DNA of 64,000 nucleotides from Diadema setosum. Lineage: Eukaryota > Echinodermata > Echinoidea > Diadematoida > Diadematidae. Numbering within the stretch: position 1 is the stretch's first letter; each line of letters begins with the position of its first letter. Position numbers and translations under genes: made by a program. The notes under the pieces were generated by a model that worked only from the letters and a program-made list of their open reading frames with translations, was not told the DNA's origin and searched no databases. Shown here piece after piece: positions 35,405 to 47,071 of this stretch. The DNA is taken from assembly GCA_033980235.1 (NCBI GenBank), contig CM067067.1:19287239-19351238 (forward strand). Direction: 5' to 3'.

Positions 35405-36826
35405 TTCGTTCAACCCACCCCGCAGAAAAGGTTTGACCAGACAAGGTGGTAGATGGGACCTCTATGAACATCCCCAGGTAGTATGTGGTTCCAAATTGTG
35501 GTGTCAGTAGAATTTTACTGGCCACTTTTCATCATGATTTGTTGGAACAAACGTAAAAGAGTCTGCGCACGCCAAGACTATTACACGCACCACTGCACTG
35601 CTACAGGCGCCAGTGCCAGTGCTGCGTGTAGTAGTCTTAGAGCGCATATACTTTTTCTTCGATAAACAAGGGTTTTGCCTGCAAACTAACTTTTCACGCC
35701 AAGCTGGGTTCGGTGTAGTGTAGTTTCTAGCCGTTTTTATTTCGTCTTTATTTCAAGAGTTCAAGCAAGCCGAGTGAGAGCGCAAACCCGGTGATTGTGA
35801 CGATGCATCGCAATCACTGGGTGTGTGCTCTCACTCCACTTAGCGCAATATATACAGCGGGCTTCTGCATAATACACAAGCTGCAACTCAGAGAAATAAA
35901 GACGAAAAAACGGCTAGAAATTAAGACTAGGGTCGGTAAACGCTTGTGGCAATTTGGGGCACTGAAAACGACAAACTCACACAGTTTTTGCATTTATTCC
36001 ACGAAGAATTCATCAAAACTGCATAAAACTATATATGTACATGTTGCTAGAGATGTCATCCATACAGTGGGATTCATTGTAAGTTATAATATTGTGCATG
36101 TTTACCATGGTAACCGGATGCCTAAAGGTGACTGGTAACCCCCAAAATGCCTCCTGCTGCTGCAAACATTTTTTTTTTCTTATAGATGCAATAAAAAAAA
36201 AAACACACTCAATTTTTTATTGATTTTCATTAAAAAAGTTTTCCCTGTTGCCATGGCAACTAGTATTATCCAATCAGAAATTAGTTGTCAATAACTCAAA
36301 AACTAAAGCCCATAATTTAAAAAAGCTCAATAAGCATGTCCTTCCTTCTGCATAAAGTGTACGACATATGTGTGAAGAATATTTTGAAGCATTCTTAAGT
36401 TACAGCAAAATTTGTAAGCAAAGGCATAATAAACGGCCATTGAAAGAAAAATATCATTTTCGAATAGTAAAATGCATGAAAAATACGTTGCATCCGTCGT
36501 ACTTTTAACACAAATTTGACTTCAAAGCATAGGCAAATGTATATAGTTTTTAATAATGTATGGACACAAATTTCCCTTAAAAATAAGATGAATACAGAAA
36601 GCAAAGCCAATATTCTATAGTAGCTCTTTCGAGTATTTACAGAGCGATGGTTATTCAAAACAATCCTAGAAAAGAGCAGAGGAAAGCAATTGATTGTTTA
36701 TGTTCTTAAAGAAAGTTTATTCAAGAATACCGATAAATTCCTTTCTAAAGAAGGAATATACGCGTGCGCTGGATTATCCATCAAAGAATTAAGCGTACGT
36801 TTGTGTTCGTTAGCTATTGTAATACA

Positions 36827-36869
<43 letters not shown>

Positions 36870-37826
36870 CATATATAATAAAATGACATATCATGATATG
36901 TAAATTTTATTCAAAACATGCAGTAATGAATTAATGCTGAGGAGAGAATGAGGGACAAATCTTGGGCGTCTTTTCCCTTTTTATCCAGACTAATTTTACA
37001 GTGTAGAGCTCATCTTCAATGAGTGATGTGCACGAAAGGCAAAAGAAACAAACCTGTCTAAATTCCAGATATTTTTGGGAGTTACCAATCACCTGTAGGC
37101 ATCCGGTTACCATGGTAACCATGCACAATATTATACCTTACAATGTATCCCATTGTATTGCTGACATCTCTAGCAACATGCACATATATAGTTTTAAGGC
37201 GTTTCGATGAATCCTTCGTGAAATAAATGCAAAAACTGTGATAATTTTGTCATTTTCAGTGCCCCAATAGCAACAAGCGTTACCGACCCTAGTCTTAATT
37301 TCTAGCTGTTTTTATTTCGCCTTTATTTCTCTGAGTTACAGTTTGTGTATTGTGCAGAAGCCCGCTGTATTGCGCTAAGCCGAGTGAGGGTGCATGCTCA
37401 ATGAATGCAACCAAAAACGGTTCGGGCGTCACAATCGCTGGGTATGCACTCTCACTTGGCTTGCTTCAACTCGGAGAAATAAAGACGAAATAAAAACGTC
37501 TGGAAACTACACTACACCGACCCCAGCTTATCGTGAAAAGTTAGTTTGCAGGCAAAAACCGATGTTTGTCGCGGAAAAAGTCTTTGTACACTAAGACTAT
37601 AACATGCACCACTGGCATTGGCGCCTGTAGCAGTGCTAGTGGTACGTGTAGTAGTCTTAGTGTGCGCAGACGCTTCCTCGAAGAATATGGTCATGTCGCA
37701 ACTAAAATGGCCTGTAAAATTTCATTGATACCACAATTTGATATCACATACTACCTAGGGGTGTTCCAGAGGGTCCAACCGACCACCCCATGCAGTCAAA
37801 CCTTTTCTGCAGGGTGGGTTGAACGA
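35405..37826. mobile_element. Large nested palindrome (foldback-type element)
   Basis: The left arm 35,405-36,140 and right arm 37,081-37,826 are inverted copies of each other along roughly 740 bases, from TTCGTTCAACCCACCC at the outside to GGTTACCATGGTAACC near the inside. The spacer (36,141-37,080) is AT-rich with an AT microsatellite. Each arm is itself palindromic: AATTTCTAGCCGTTTTTATT and its reverse complement occur on both sides of a central GTGATTG..GATGCATC..CAATCAC. No transposase was found. Confidence 0.85.
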
Positions 37827-37928
37827 AGTCATTTTTTCTGGGTCGCTGCGCCTGGACTATAGCATTCAAGTAACATTCACCATTAGTATTGGTGAAAGAG
37901 TACTATCAATATAAGTATGAGTAACAGT

Positions 37929-38522
37929 AGGTGCATTCACGTTAGAATAACTGTGGTATCAATTACCATAACAATTTGTCCACACCATTCTCATTGGCAA
38001 AATACCACAGTAATAGATAATGCAGAAATTCACATGGTACTGTTCTCATTCACAGAATACCACCTGGTAAGCACTGCGCATGCACATAGGTCCAATGGGA
38101 AAAGGTCAGGTTAAGTGAGGTCAATTGAGAAATACAGTACACCACTGACCAATCTATGATATTGCATGACATGATTCACACTGAAATATTGCATGCACAC
38201 TTTGTGCGAAGTTTGAATTACAGTGCACTCCCATTATAACGAAAAACAGTTATAACAAAATTTCGGTTAAACGAAGTAAAAATACAAGCTGCAACAATAT
38301 CTACTCTGTTTTCTATTCTTTATTTGTTCAGTTATAACAAAATTTCGATATAACAAGAGAAAACTACCGGTCCCAAGGACTTCATTATAATGGGAGTCCA
38401 CTGTACCACCCTAAATACCACAGCATTTCGCAATGTCTTATGCCATGTATTTGGTAGTGTATTTGTGTTCACATTACGAAATACCGTGATATTTTATCAT
38501 CAATGTGAATGTACAATGTACC
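37929..38522. mobile_element. GGTGCATTCAC element, copy 2, with a nested MITE
   Basis: The left end is AGGTGCATTCACGTTAGAAT and the right end AATGTGAATGTACAATGTAC. It contains CCATTCTCATTGGCAAAATA, shared with copy 3. A TACAGTGCACTCCC MITE (38,219-38,405) is inserted within it. Confidence 0.75.
38219..38405. mobile_element. ACAGTGCACTCCCATTATAA MITE, copy 1
   Basis: It runs from ACAGTGCACTCCCATTATAA to TTATAATGGGAGTCCACTGT, an inverted repeat of about 20 bases with few mismatches and TA at each side. The interior holds GTTATAACAAAATTTCG words. It is likely a Tc1/mariner/pogo-type non-autonomous element (inference). Confidence 0.82.
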
Positions 38523-38669
38523 TAGCATGCGTTCTTTTGTCCCAAATGAGTTATCTCAGTGCAGTACTTTCCAATTATTAAAATTGTTTCATATGGCAAG
38601 TCAACAACGAATGCTTACACTACTGGAATGACAGCGCAAGGAGAAAAAAGTGAGCTCTCTATATAGGGC

Positions 38670-38850
38670 CTACTGTAACACAAGAAACATTTACACTCAT
38701 TAAACTTTTGCTAAGTGGAGCAAAAAGCCATTTTTGTGAATTGCCAACGGCATTCAATGTATTTATACAGACAAACAAACAAACAAACAAACAAACTTTC
38801 AAATGCATTTTACCTTTGTGAATCTTGGCTACTGGCATAATTTGCAAAAA
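38670..38850. mobile_element. Degenerate CTGTAAAAC-type MITE
   Basis: It shares CTGTAACACAAGAAACATTT, GGCATTCAATGTAT and TTTGTGAATCTTGGCT phrases with the CTGTAAAAC MITEs. It is interrupted by an (AAAC)n microsatellite at 38,770-38,797. Confidence 0.5.
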
Positions 38851-40589
38851 GTTTCATACACATGAACATTTCTGGTACTGTGCAATTATACATATCATTA
38901 TATTTCCAGAGTGTATGACAAGTTTCCTCTCTCTTTCGCTCCTCTGTCAAGCTGATAAACCACCTGCACCTGTTAGAAGGATTTATGACCAATAGTTATT
39001 GGGCAGTAAATTCTCTACTGCAGTCAAAAACAGTCTGACAATCACTGATATATTCCCAGTGTTTTAAGACACTGTCCTGAAAAAACTTGGGAATCTAATT
39101 CTGTCGACCAATAAATCTAATTGACCACGCTTGGCAGGAGTTACGAGGCAGGAGCGATATGACCAGTCGGTTCCTTTTCTACTTCAACCATATACTAAAC
39201 AGAAAGAGAAGAAATTTAGCTCCTGGAATTGTCTTGCTCACAGGTAATCTGACTAATTCAGGCACAATCACGCGAACTATGCACAAATCATTACCGCAAC
39301 ATAATTCCGCAATAAACCTAGCCAGCTTTCTATACTGGTGCTTGGAGGACTTTCACACTCTCTCATCCTATCTGAAGTTCTTACAGCCAACACTAGATGA
39401 CAGGTGCAAGCATATATCTCTCTACCTGCCTGAATAAAATATGTCAAGATATATGATTGGGGGAGGGGGGATCATTGATAATTTACACAATTTGTTCTCA
39501 TTGGATGCATTCAAATCTGTAAGTGTACAACTGTAGGTGCCCCTTTAAGACTGATGTACTCTTACCCATATTTCATTAGAATGACATGGGCTGCAATGAT
39601 GCACAACACACAAATATGTCATCACCCCCTTACGAGAGAACTCACTTTCAGATCCACTTTAAATATAGAACCTGAAAGATTTTCAATTTCTGCTTAGATC
39701 CTTCTCAATGCTGCTTCCCATGCCACAATCACAGTAAACTGCCGCAAGAGTACCTGTCTTGCTACCAATCACGTCTGCATTAATTTGCATTGAAAAACGA
39801 CCATATGAGTTGATATGTAGGCTAGTACGTCGGAAGGCCACTGTTTCAGCAGCGTGAGAAGTGAAGACTACGATCCATGAAAGGAATTCCCATTCTGCGA
39901 CATTAAAAAGTGTATGTGTTCCTTTAACTCGCTCAGCTCTCCTCCACACACCTAATTGGATGAAAGCAGTTGAGCTTAAGAAACATGCGATAACACAAGT
40001 CAATGCTACTCAGTATTACATGCCAAAGTACTAATCTTAGCCTCTCTACAAGACTGACACATATTTGTGTGTGTACATGTTTTGTTTTGTTTTCACACAT
40101 TATTCAAATCCCACTGAAACATAACCCATTCAATAGTGCCAAATCCTAAAAACTATCCTGATTTACCTCTTGAAATTTCTATACAACAAAATGCTAAATG
40201 AATCTAAAAATTACCCATCAACAGTAAAATACACATCACAGCATATCTGCTCGACAGCATTTAATTTTATGTAGGCCCTTCAGTGTATATCTTTCCATTA
40301 CAGGCAAATTGTATTCAAATTATGGCTATCATTATATTACAGTCAAGAATCGGATAACATGAGATCATTTGGAAAACTGGACTTAAACAGAAAAAATCAC
40401 TCAAGCTTGCCGGTGACCATGTATAACCATGAACTACAAACAAAGAAAGAAATATGTGGGACACTGTGGTTATTTTCTTCTGTGAACTAAGGTACCTATT
40501 AAATTGCATTTAGGCAAACGGGTGAATGCATCATTTTACCTTGCACACATGAAGCACAATTCCTTATTCCATGAATGCTTAGAGAAAAG

Positions 40590-40614
40590 CCCCCCCCCCC
40601 CCCCCCCCCCCCCC
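40590..40614. repeat. C25 homopolymer
   Basis: Twenty-five consecutive C bases, among the longest G/C runs of the window; read length may be unreliable here. Confidence 0.9.
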
Positions 40615-41511
40615 GTGTTCTTTTCTGTTGAAGAGCCCCAAATCTAGAGACAAGGCAGGCATCACACTGTCTTGTGACAATACACAACATACATTTCACA
40701 TGTAATGGCACACCAAGTCTTTGATTTATGGTCATCAGTTTGTTTTAAACTAGGTTGAACATTGTATGTTCAAATCCATGCATAAACATGGTACATAGCA
40801 CTCCTGTAGACGAAGAAAAAAAAAATGCAGATTGTATTCATTGCTCACTTCTACTCCATCCTGCAAGCCTCATGAGAAACCACAGATGAGCCTTACAGTT
40901 GCCATGGTAATCCTCTTTGATGAAAGTATGCATGATATTTGCATACTCGGGGAGCAAAGTGGCACTTGCCGATGAGACAAAGCGTCAGTTGACCCTTCTT
41001 ATGCCAGGGATTTTGAACAGTGCGCACAAAGCTATTGGGTTTCTGTGCCAAACGGCACTCAAAGCACAAGAAAGGTTAAAGATACTCTGTGATGGTTGGG
41101 AAACATGAGAACAGACAAGACCACATCCAGAAATGTTGCACGCCATTCCTCACTCTCCCGCTGCATTCTGGGTAATGGAACAATAAAGGAGGGAGGCATC
41201 CTTGGAATGGAATAAGGCAATTTGTGTTGTACTGTCTGCCAGACCATAACAGCAGATGTTAAAAGCTACATACATCTGTCATGCTTGCTCAGTCACGTAA
41301 TATATGTGACTGCATAGGCCTTGTGGAATTGTGACATTACATGCTCTATATGTCTATCAAACTTGCTCATTCATACATAGAAATACCATTCACAGACACT
41401 GTTAAGTAATGTTTCCTCTTTTTTGTTTCAAGAGCTGAGCCATGTGGTACTACTAAGCTACCAGTGTGTTTTTAAGGCTACAGATTTGATTTAGTTGAAA
41501 ATTCAATAGCA

Positions 41512-41766
41512 ATATCGTCGCTGGGGTGACAAGACCTTGTATCTGTAATTTTGGTGAAAATGACTTTTTTGGATTAATGGTCAAATAATGGGTTAAGTGA
41601 TGTCCTGTCCAAATCCCAACGGTCTTACTCCAAAAATGAAGACACCACAGATTGTCAAAGGAAAGGCTATCCCATTCGCCACAGTGCTTTGGCCGCCACG
41701 TTTTTTGGCTCTCCTGAACATTTGACATTTTGTAGATACGAGGTCTTGTCGCCCCAGCGACGATAT
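41512..41766. mobile_element. 255-bp MITE with ATATCGTCGCTGGGG ends
   Basis: The terminal inverted repeats are ATATCGTCGCTGGGG(T/C)GAC and continue AAGACCT(T/C)GTATCT, 33 bases with two mismatches. A partial relative (CTGGGATGACAAGACCTTGC) is at about 61,786. No coding capacity. Confidence 0.85.
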
Positions 41767-42952
41767 GAGTATGTGAACAGAATAGTATTTAAGTCCTCAG
41801 AAAAGACCTAATACTGAGAATACATGAGTAAATATTGGAGATTGTCCTATTGGGCAAGCCCGCATTCACAGGGTTACCAGGCCTATAGACATTAAAATCT
41901 ACCCCCCCCCCCCCATTCCTGTAAATGGGACTAAACAAGGGTCATCAGAGGTCTTACTAGAAATGCCACGGAGAAAAACTGGACATCGAGGCTTCAGAGC
42001 CAATTAGCGCTAGGTTGTGGTCCTTAATTAATCGGTCCCAGCAGGAGGAAGCTATAAACAACAACAAAAACAACTGCCACACCCATATTGGTTCATCATG
42101 AGGGATGACAGAGAAGCTAAATTTTGATAAGCTTTCTAGTTGGCAGTGTACGAGATTGGAAAGGTCATTTTTGCAGCATGCTGACATTTATTACTTGTCA
42201 CTTGTATTCAAAAATAGCTGTGCACTGCGTATACAAAATAGCTTGGCATCAGTACACTGAAGCTATAGGGATGCATCTAGACAACTGCAGTTATATAGTA
42301 TGTCCCCCAAAAAATTACAATCAGATTTTCACATTGATATCACCCAATATGATTACACCATCTAAATGCTACTTCACAGTCTTGAAATATAATACGTATA
42401 ACATCTTAGCTCTATTTTGCGGAAAACCCCATTTAATTTGGTTAAGCAATCACAGAGAAATGTGGATTGTTGTAAAGCATGTCATGGGTCTGATTCTTCC
42501 AAGTTTAGCACTTGGATGCTCTTTGGAACTGCATATTAATGTGTTAACACAATAGACAGAACATGGAGGGAAGAGATTCCTGACATGCTCTACAAAATTC
42601 CTCATTTCTCTTTGACCACTGAAGCAAATCGAATGGGGTCTTCTGGTATAAGATGTGGGCAATTAGTTACAATTTCATACCCTTAAATTGTATTTGGATT
42701 GATTCACTATTTTTAAAGTTATCGTTGCAGAGGGTATCGTTCCAATTTTTTTTTACTATTTTTTTTTTTTTTTGGGGGGGGGGGGACATACTATAAAATG
42801 ACATGAAATGATATTTAATCATAAGAAATATTTTGTCCAAGAATCATCCCTACAAAATACAATTATACATTTAATTGCATGCCTAGATTAAGAGAAAGAA
42901 ACGTGACTCCTCCATTCATAATAAACAAAGCAAAAATCTTTACTTTTGGTCA

Positions 42953-43573
42953 TATGTGACCCGCTACACAACAAAAGGATCCGAAAGTCAAGGGAGGTGG
43001 ATTTTCTCAAAATTACATGGCATTATTCGTTAATTTCATACATAACACAACTCATAAATGTACTCGGTTGTGGAGATATTGATGATTTTATGAGACCATG
43101 TTGCATGGTCTAGGAAATCAGCATTCAGAGAAAACTGCCATCAAAGTTTTCTTTCCGATGCAATCATGACCAAGGGGAGGTAAGACAGTTTTCACCTCTT
43201 GACAAAAGAAGGTCTGCTCATTGCAACCTCCGCGATGTTCATTCAAGCTTAGCGCCAAGGGTCTACACATGACCAGTAACCAGGATACCACGCTCTGACC
43301 AATAAGATCACTCCCTCGTTGCTAGGGGCAGAGTCTATCTGTGGCGCTAAACCTAAATCTTCGGACACATTTCTATTCTATTGAAAGTCGGAAAATCACA
43401 GCCCAGAAAAATGCTAATTTCTTGCCTTTCCTTTGATCATTTAGCTCTAAAATTTTGGCAGATGATAGACGAAACATTAGACTACAACATTATGCCAACA
43501 ACAGAAATTTGATGGTTTTGACCGATTTTGATGATCGACTTTCGGATCCTTTTGTTGTGGTGAGTCACATATT
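42953..43573. mobile_element. 620-bp element with ATGTGACCCGCTACACAAC ends
   Basis: The left end ATATGTGACCCGCTACACAAC is followed by AAAAGGATCCGAAAGTC; the right end has GACTTTCGGATCCTTTTG and GTGAGTCACATAT, giving about 36-bp imperfect terminal inverted repeats. The interior contains no convincing reading frame. Confidence 0.82.
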
Positions 43574-44582
43574 ATTTTTTGACAAGATTCTTTCCTTTAA
43601 AGTTCCCCAAACAGCAATGCAAGCTTTTAAACAAGCGACCCCTGGAGTCACCCCTATGTGAGCCCTGTCTGCGTGCCTTCTGAATGCCAAGGCAAAGAGA
43701 TTAATATAACCAGGACTGAGCGCGTCAGTGTTCAAGTTGACAGGTCTGGCCCCCGCTTGGCCTGCATTGCATAGAAACATCACTGAGAGGCCTCACTGAT
43801 ATATGTCGGTAACCCCATTCACACCAGGGAAATTCTCAATGAGTGCACCTGTCGTATTTCTTTGGCCCGAAATCTTTACCCCGTCTCAAGCTCTCTTTTC
43901 CCCCTGACGAACTTCCTTTGAAACAATGATGAAACATTGAAGAGAATTCAAGCCAAAGTTTTCCTCCTTACCTCTTGGGCGACTCCTGATAGTTTGAAAC
44001 ATCGGTGGTGAATTTATATGCAACCAAGTGGCAAGGGCATGTGTGCTACTGCAATAAGCCAGTTCGTAATTAGCTCATGTACACATTGGTACAAATGACC
44101 TTTCTTTTTTCTCAGTTAGTTAGGCACTTCACTTGTTTTCAAAGCGGCATAATGCCTAAGCTTGCCTGACATAACAATTTATGGAATTCATGTTCAACAA
44201 AGAATTATCTCGCGTTTAGAGCAGGTGATCAGAATACTCCATCAGTTGACAATCTAGCGGGTATCCATTCATCGTTTTGTATTGAATGCAATAACAGCCT
44301 ATTTCCTTTTATATTGCGAAATACCATTTTTGCTGTCAGGTGGATGTGCTGGCAAGCACCATTTAGATAAAGATCACATGAATAATTATCGCATCACAGA
44401 TGCTTATCTCAGTGAATTTACAAACTGAAATGCCTGTTGGTACAAATGACCTTTTTCTGCTCATGCGAAAAGTGGAATTACGAACTGGTCTATACCCAGT
44501 GCTCGCCTAGTACCTCCTTGGTACTGCTGAGGCAACACTTGCACAGAGCATGGAGCTACAACACTACAGAGCTCGCCAACTT

Positions 44583-45290
44583 TAGGTGCATTCACATTTG
44601 AATGATTGTGGTATCAATATCAAATACCATGGTGATTTGTTGGCACCATTCTCATTGGCAAAATACCATGGTCATAGATATCACGGTAACTTACTCGATA
44701 ATGTTCTCGTTCAAGATATAACCATGGTAATTCTGGCTTGAAAGTACACCGTACTTCACAGTACTTCACACCACACAAAAGATGCACGAGGCTTTGCCTC
44801 ATGCATGTTGCACTACATTGTAAATACCTGAGAGTGAGCTGCGTCTCCACTAATGCCACGAAATAATTCTGTGCATCATTTGTTTTATAAAATGGGTCGA
44901 AAACTAACAACATTTTGGACGTACCTTTGTGGATCAAGATGTCCGAAGATGTTCGTCCCAAACACGTCGCACTCGGAAATCCCGCATATATAAGTACTGT
45001 ACGTATAAGAGTATACGTACGCCACACGTGTTATGCACACAAGAAAGGCCGGCCGGCAGCCCGAACTAGAAGTTGTTTTAGATTGACAGCGCGTATAGTA
45101 GCGCGCGACGCACTTGTAACAACTGATTGAGTGCGCACTGCTAGTGCAAACATTGTGACGTCGGCCGTGGATGTGAGAAATTAATACAAGCACACGTGAC
45201 TCATTTCAGCGCTTCCAATTGGCTACATTCTTGAACCCATTTTATAATATGAATTACCGCAGTATTTCACTGTAAGTGTGAATGCACCCA
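44583..45290. mobile_element. GGTGCATTCAC element, copy 3
   Basis: Left end AGGTGCATTCACATTTGAAT, right end TAAGTGTGAATGCACC. It contains TTGGCACCATTCTCATTGGC as in copy 2. The middle (about 44,880-45,200) has unrelated, more GC-rich sequence and may be another insertion. Confidence 0.78.
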
Positions 45291-45595
45291 CTGTGAATGT
45301 GTGCTTAGATATCACGACTGTGATCGTTATCAAGCTTCCCACCCTTATGGTTGGAAAGGTAGAGCAAGAAATTATTCACTGGTACAGAGAATAGAATTCT
45401 TCCCTTTAAATTTGCATCATGGAGAGATCTACAGGCAACCAAGGAGTATGTACAAACAAGCTGATGTGAAAGGGATAAGAAGTCAGCATTGCATGTGAAC
45501 CAGGAAGAGAGAGAGATGGATAGGGTCATAGCATTACTGGGATAGGTGACTTAAAACACAGCAAACCAATCTTCTCACAGATCTCTCTACTGCCC

Positions 45596-46043
45596 TAGCC
45601 TTTTGTCAAGGCCCTCTCACTGTATGATGGCTATGATGGGCGAGCAAAACGAGCCCAGCCGAGCGTGACAGCACGAGGGCCTTTTGAGATCTGCTTCACA
45701 CAGTATTATTGAAGACATATGTACCCTACTGAATAGTCACATCATTTTGGGTTCTGGTCGACCAATGGAATGGCGCGCTCCCCACATCCTCCATCTTGGC
45801 ATTGTCCAGCCTGTTCACATGCATCACAGACCACCAGTGGAGATATGTGGCGGGCATTCGCCGCATGCAAATCGGGCTTTTTGCTCCCAAAGTCAGGGGG
45901 CAAAATTCGGTAATTCAGAGGGCCAACATAAAGATGCGAATTAAATCTCAAAAGGCCCTCGCGCTGTCCAACTCAGCTGAGCTCGCTTTGTTCGCCCCCA
46001 TTCGCTCACCACCATACAGCGAGAGGGCCTTGGCAAAAGGCTA
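45596..46043. mobile_element. 448-bp foldback element with GAGGGCC-rich arms
   Basis: The outer arm TAGCCTTTTGTCAAGGCCCT with CTCACTGTATGATGG pairs with CCACCATACAGCGAGAGGGCC at the right end. A second block GAGGGCCTTTTGAGAT (near 45,675) pairs with ATCTCAAAAGGCCCTC (near 45,945). The arms are about 100 bases each around a unique centre. No coding capacity. Confidence 0.82.
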
Positions 46044-46399
46044 CTACTGCCCCTACATTGCACACGGGAGCAATGTTTGTGTAAGCACTGACAGTCGAAC
46101 ATATTGAACAGGATCCCTTAACTCACACACATATATACATGTATGACCCATTACAAAAACAACTTCCACGTTTGTACGACAGTGTCATGGCAACAACCCT
46201 AAATGTCAAAAGCCGTGTGGCAGCTGCCCCAGTCATGATAAGCTATAAATTGCATTCATCTTTCAGGGAATGCTATCACGATATAATTTTTTGAGTATGT
46301 AAAAACTTTTTCTCTTTTTTATGTTTCCTTACACTGTAAAATCTGCCATCAGGTGCGGGTGAAGCGAGAGTTTATCTCTGGGAAACGAGGAAAACATGA

Positions 46400-46795
46400 G
46401 TGTACACAGTTCTGTTCGAGGTGAGGATTTAGCTTTTAACGTTTTGCGAGATATTCAGAAACCACTCTATGAGATGTCAAAGAGCATGCAGTTCTAAGTG
46501 GTATCAAAAGTTTATTCGATGAAAATTGGTTTTGAAATGGCTGAGATGTCCAAAAACAAGGTGAAACAAAGAGATCCTAATAAAGTTGTGGCATGTCGCC
46601 TTTTATTATTAGCACTTTTTTTTTTGGATATCTCAGCCATTTGAAGACCAATTTTCATCAAATAAACGTTGAATCCTTCTTAAAATTACATGCTCCTTCA
46701 TATTTAATAAGAGGCTTTTCATTATCTCACTTAGGAATGTTCAAAACATGAATCCCCACCTCAACCAGTACTGTACAGTCCCTTTAAAGGGATGG
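46400..46795. mobile_element. Foldback element, CCTTTAAAGGGATGG family, copy 1
   Basis: The two halves are inverted: GATGAAAATTGGTTTTGAAATGG at left and TTTGAAGACCAATTTTCATC at right, with GATATCTCAGCCATTT. The right end CAGTCCCTTTAA abuts the next copy directly. Confidence 0.75.
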
Positions 46796-46997
46796 TATAG
46801 TTTTGGTTGAGGTGGCCAGCTTCAGGTTTCTAACTTTTTTTGTGTGTGAGAAAATGAGAAACCTCCAATGAAATACAGCAAGGGCACACAATTCTAAGAT
46901 GACATCAGAGTTTACTTGATGAAAATCGGTTTTGAAATGGCTGAGATAGCTAAAATAAAGCAATCCCAAGAAAAGGTGAGACCCACCTTTTATTAGA
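46786..46997. mobile_element. Foldback element, CCTTTAAAGGGATGG family, copy 2 (half)
   Basis: It begins TTAAAGGGATGGTATAGTTT and keeps GATGAAAATCGGTTTTGAAATGG. It is cut off near 46,997, where sequence of a CTGTAAAAC MITE begins. Confidence 0.7.
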
Positions 46998-47071
46998 ATC
47001 ACTTTGCGAATCTTGGCTCTCGCGAAATTTGCGAAATTGAAATGCATGCGAACATTTCTCGTTTTACAGTA
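46998..47071. mobile_element. CTGTAAAAC MITE, half copy
   Basis: It contains CGAATCTTGGCTCTCGCGAAA and ends GCGAACATTTCTCGTTTTACAG, matching the right half of the copy at 15,759-15,969. Confidence 0.75.

Noticed and set aside
40917..41108. Plus-strand frame of 63 codons in a unique-looking stretch
   Set aside because: No splice sites or family resemblance; the stretch has an octamer-like TATTTGCATA and may be regulatory, but evidence is thin.
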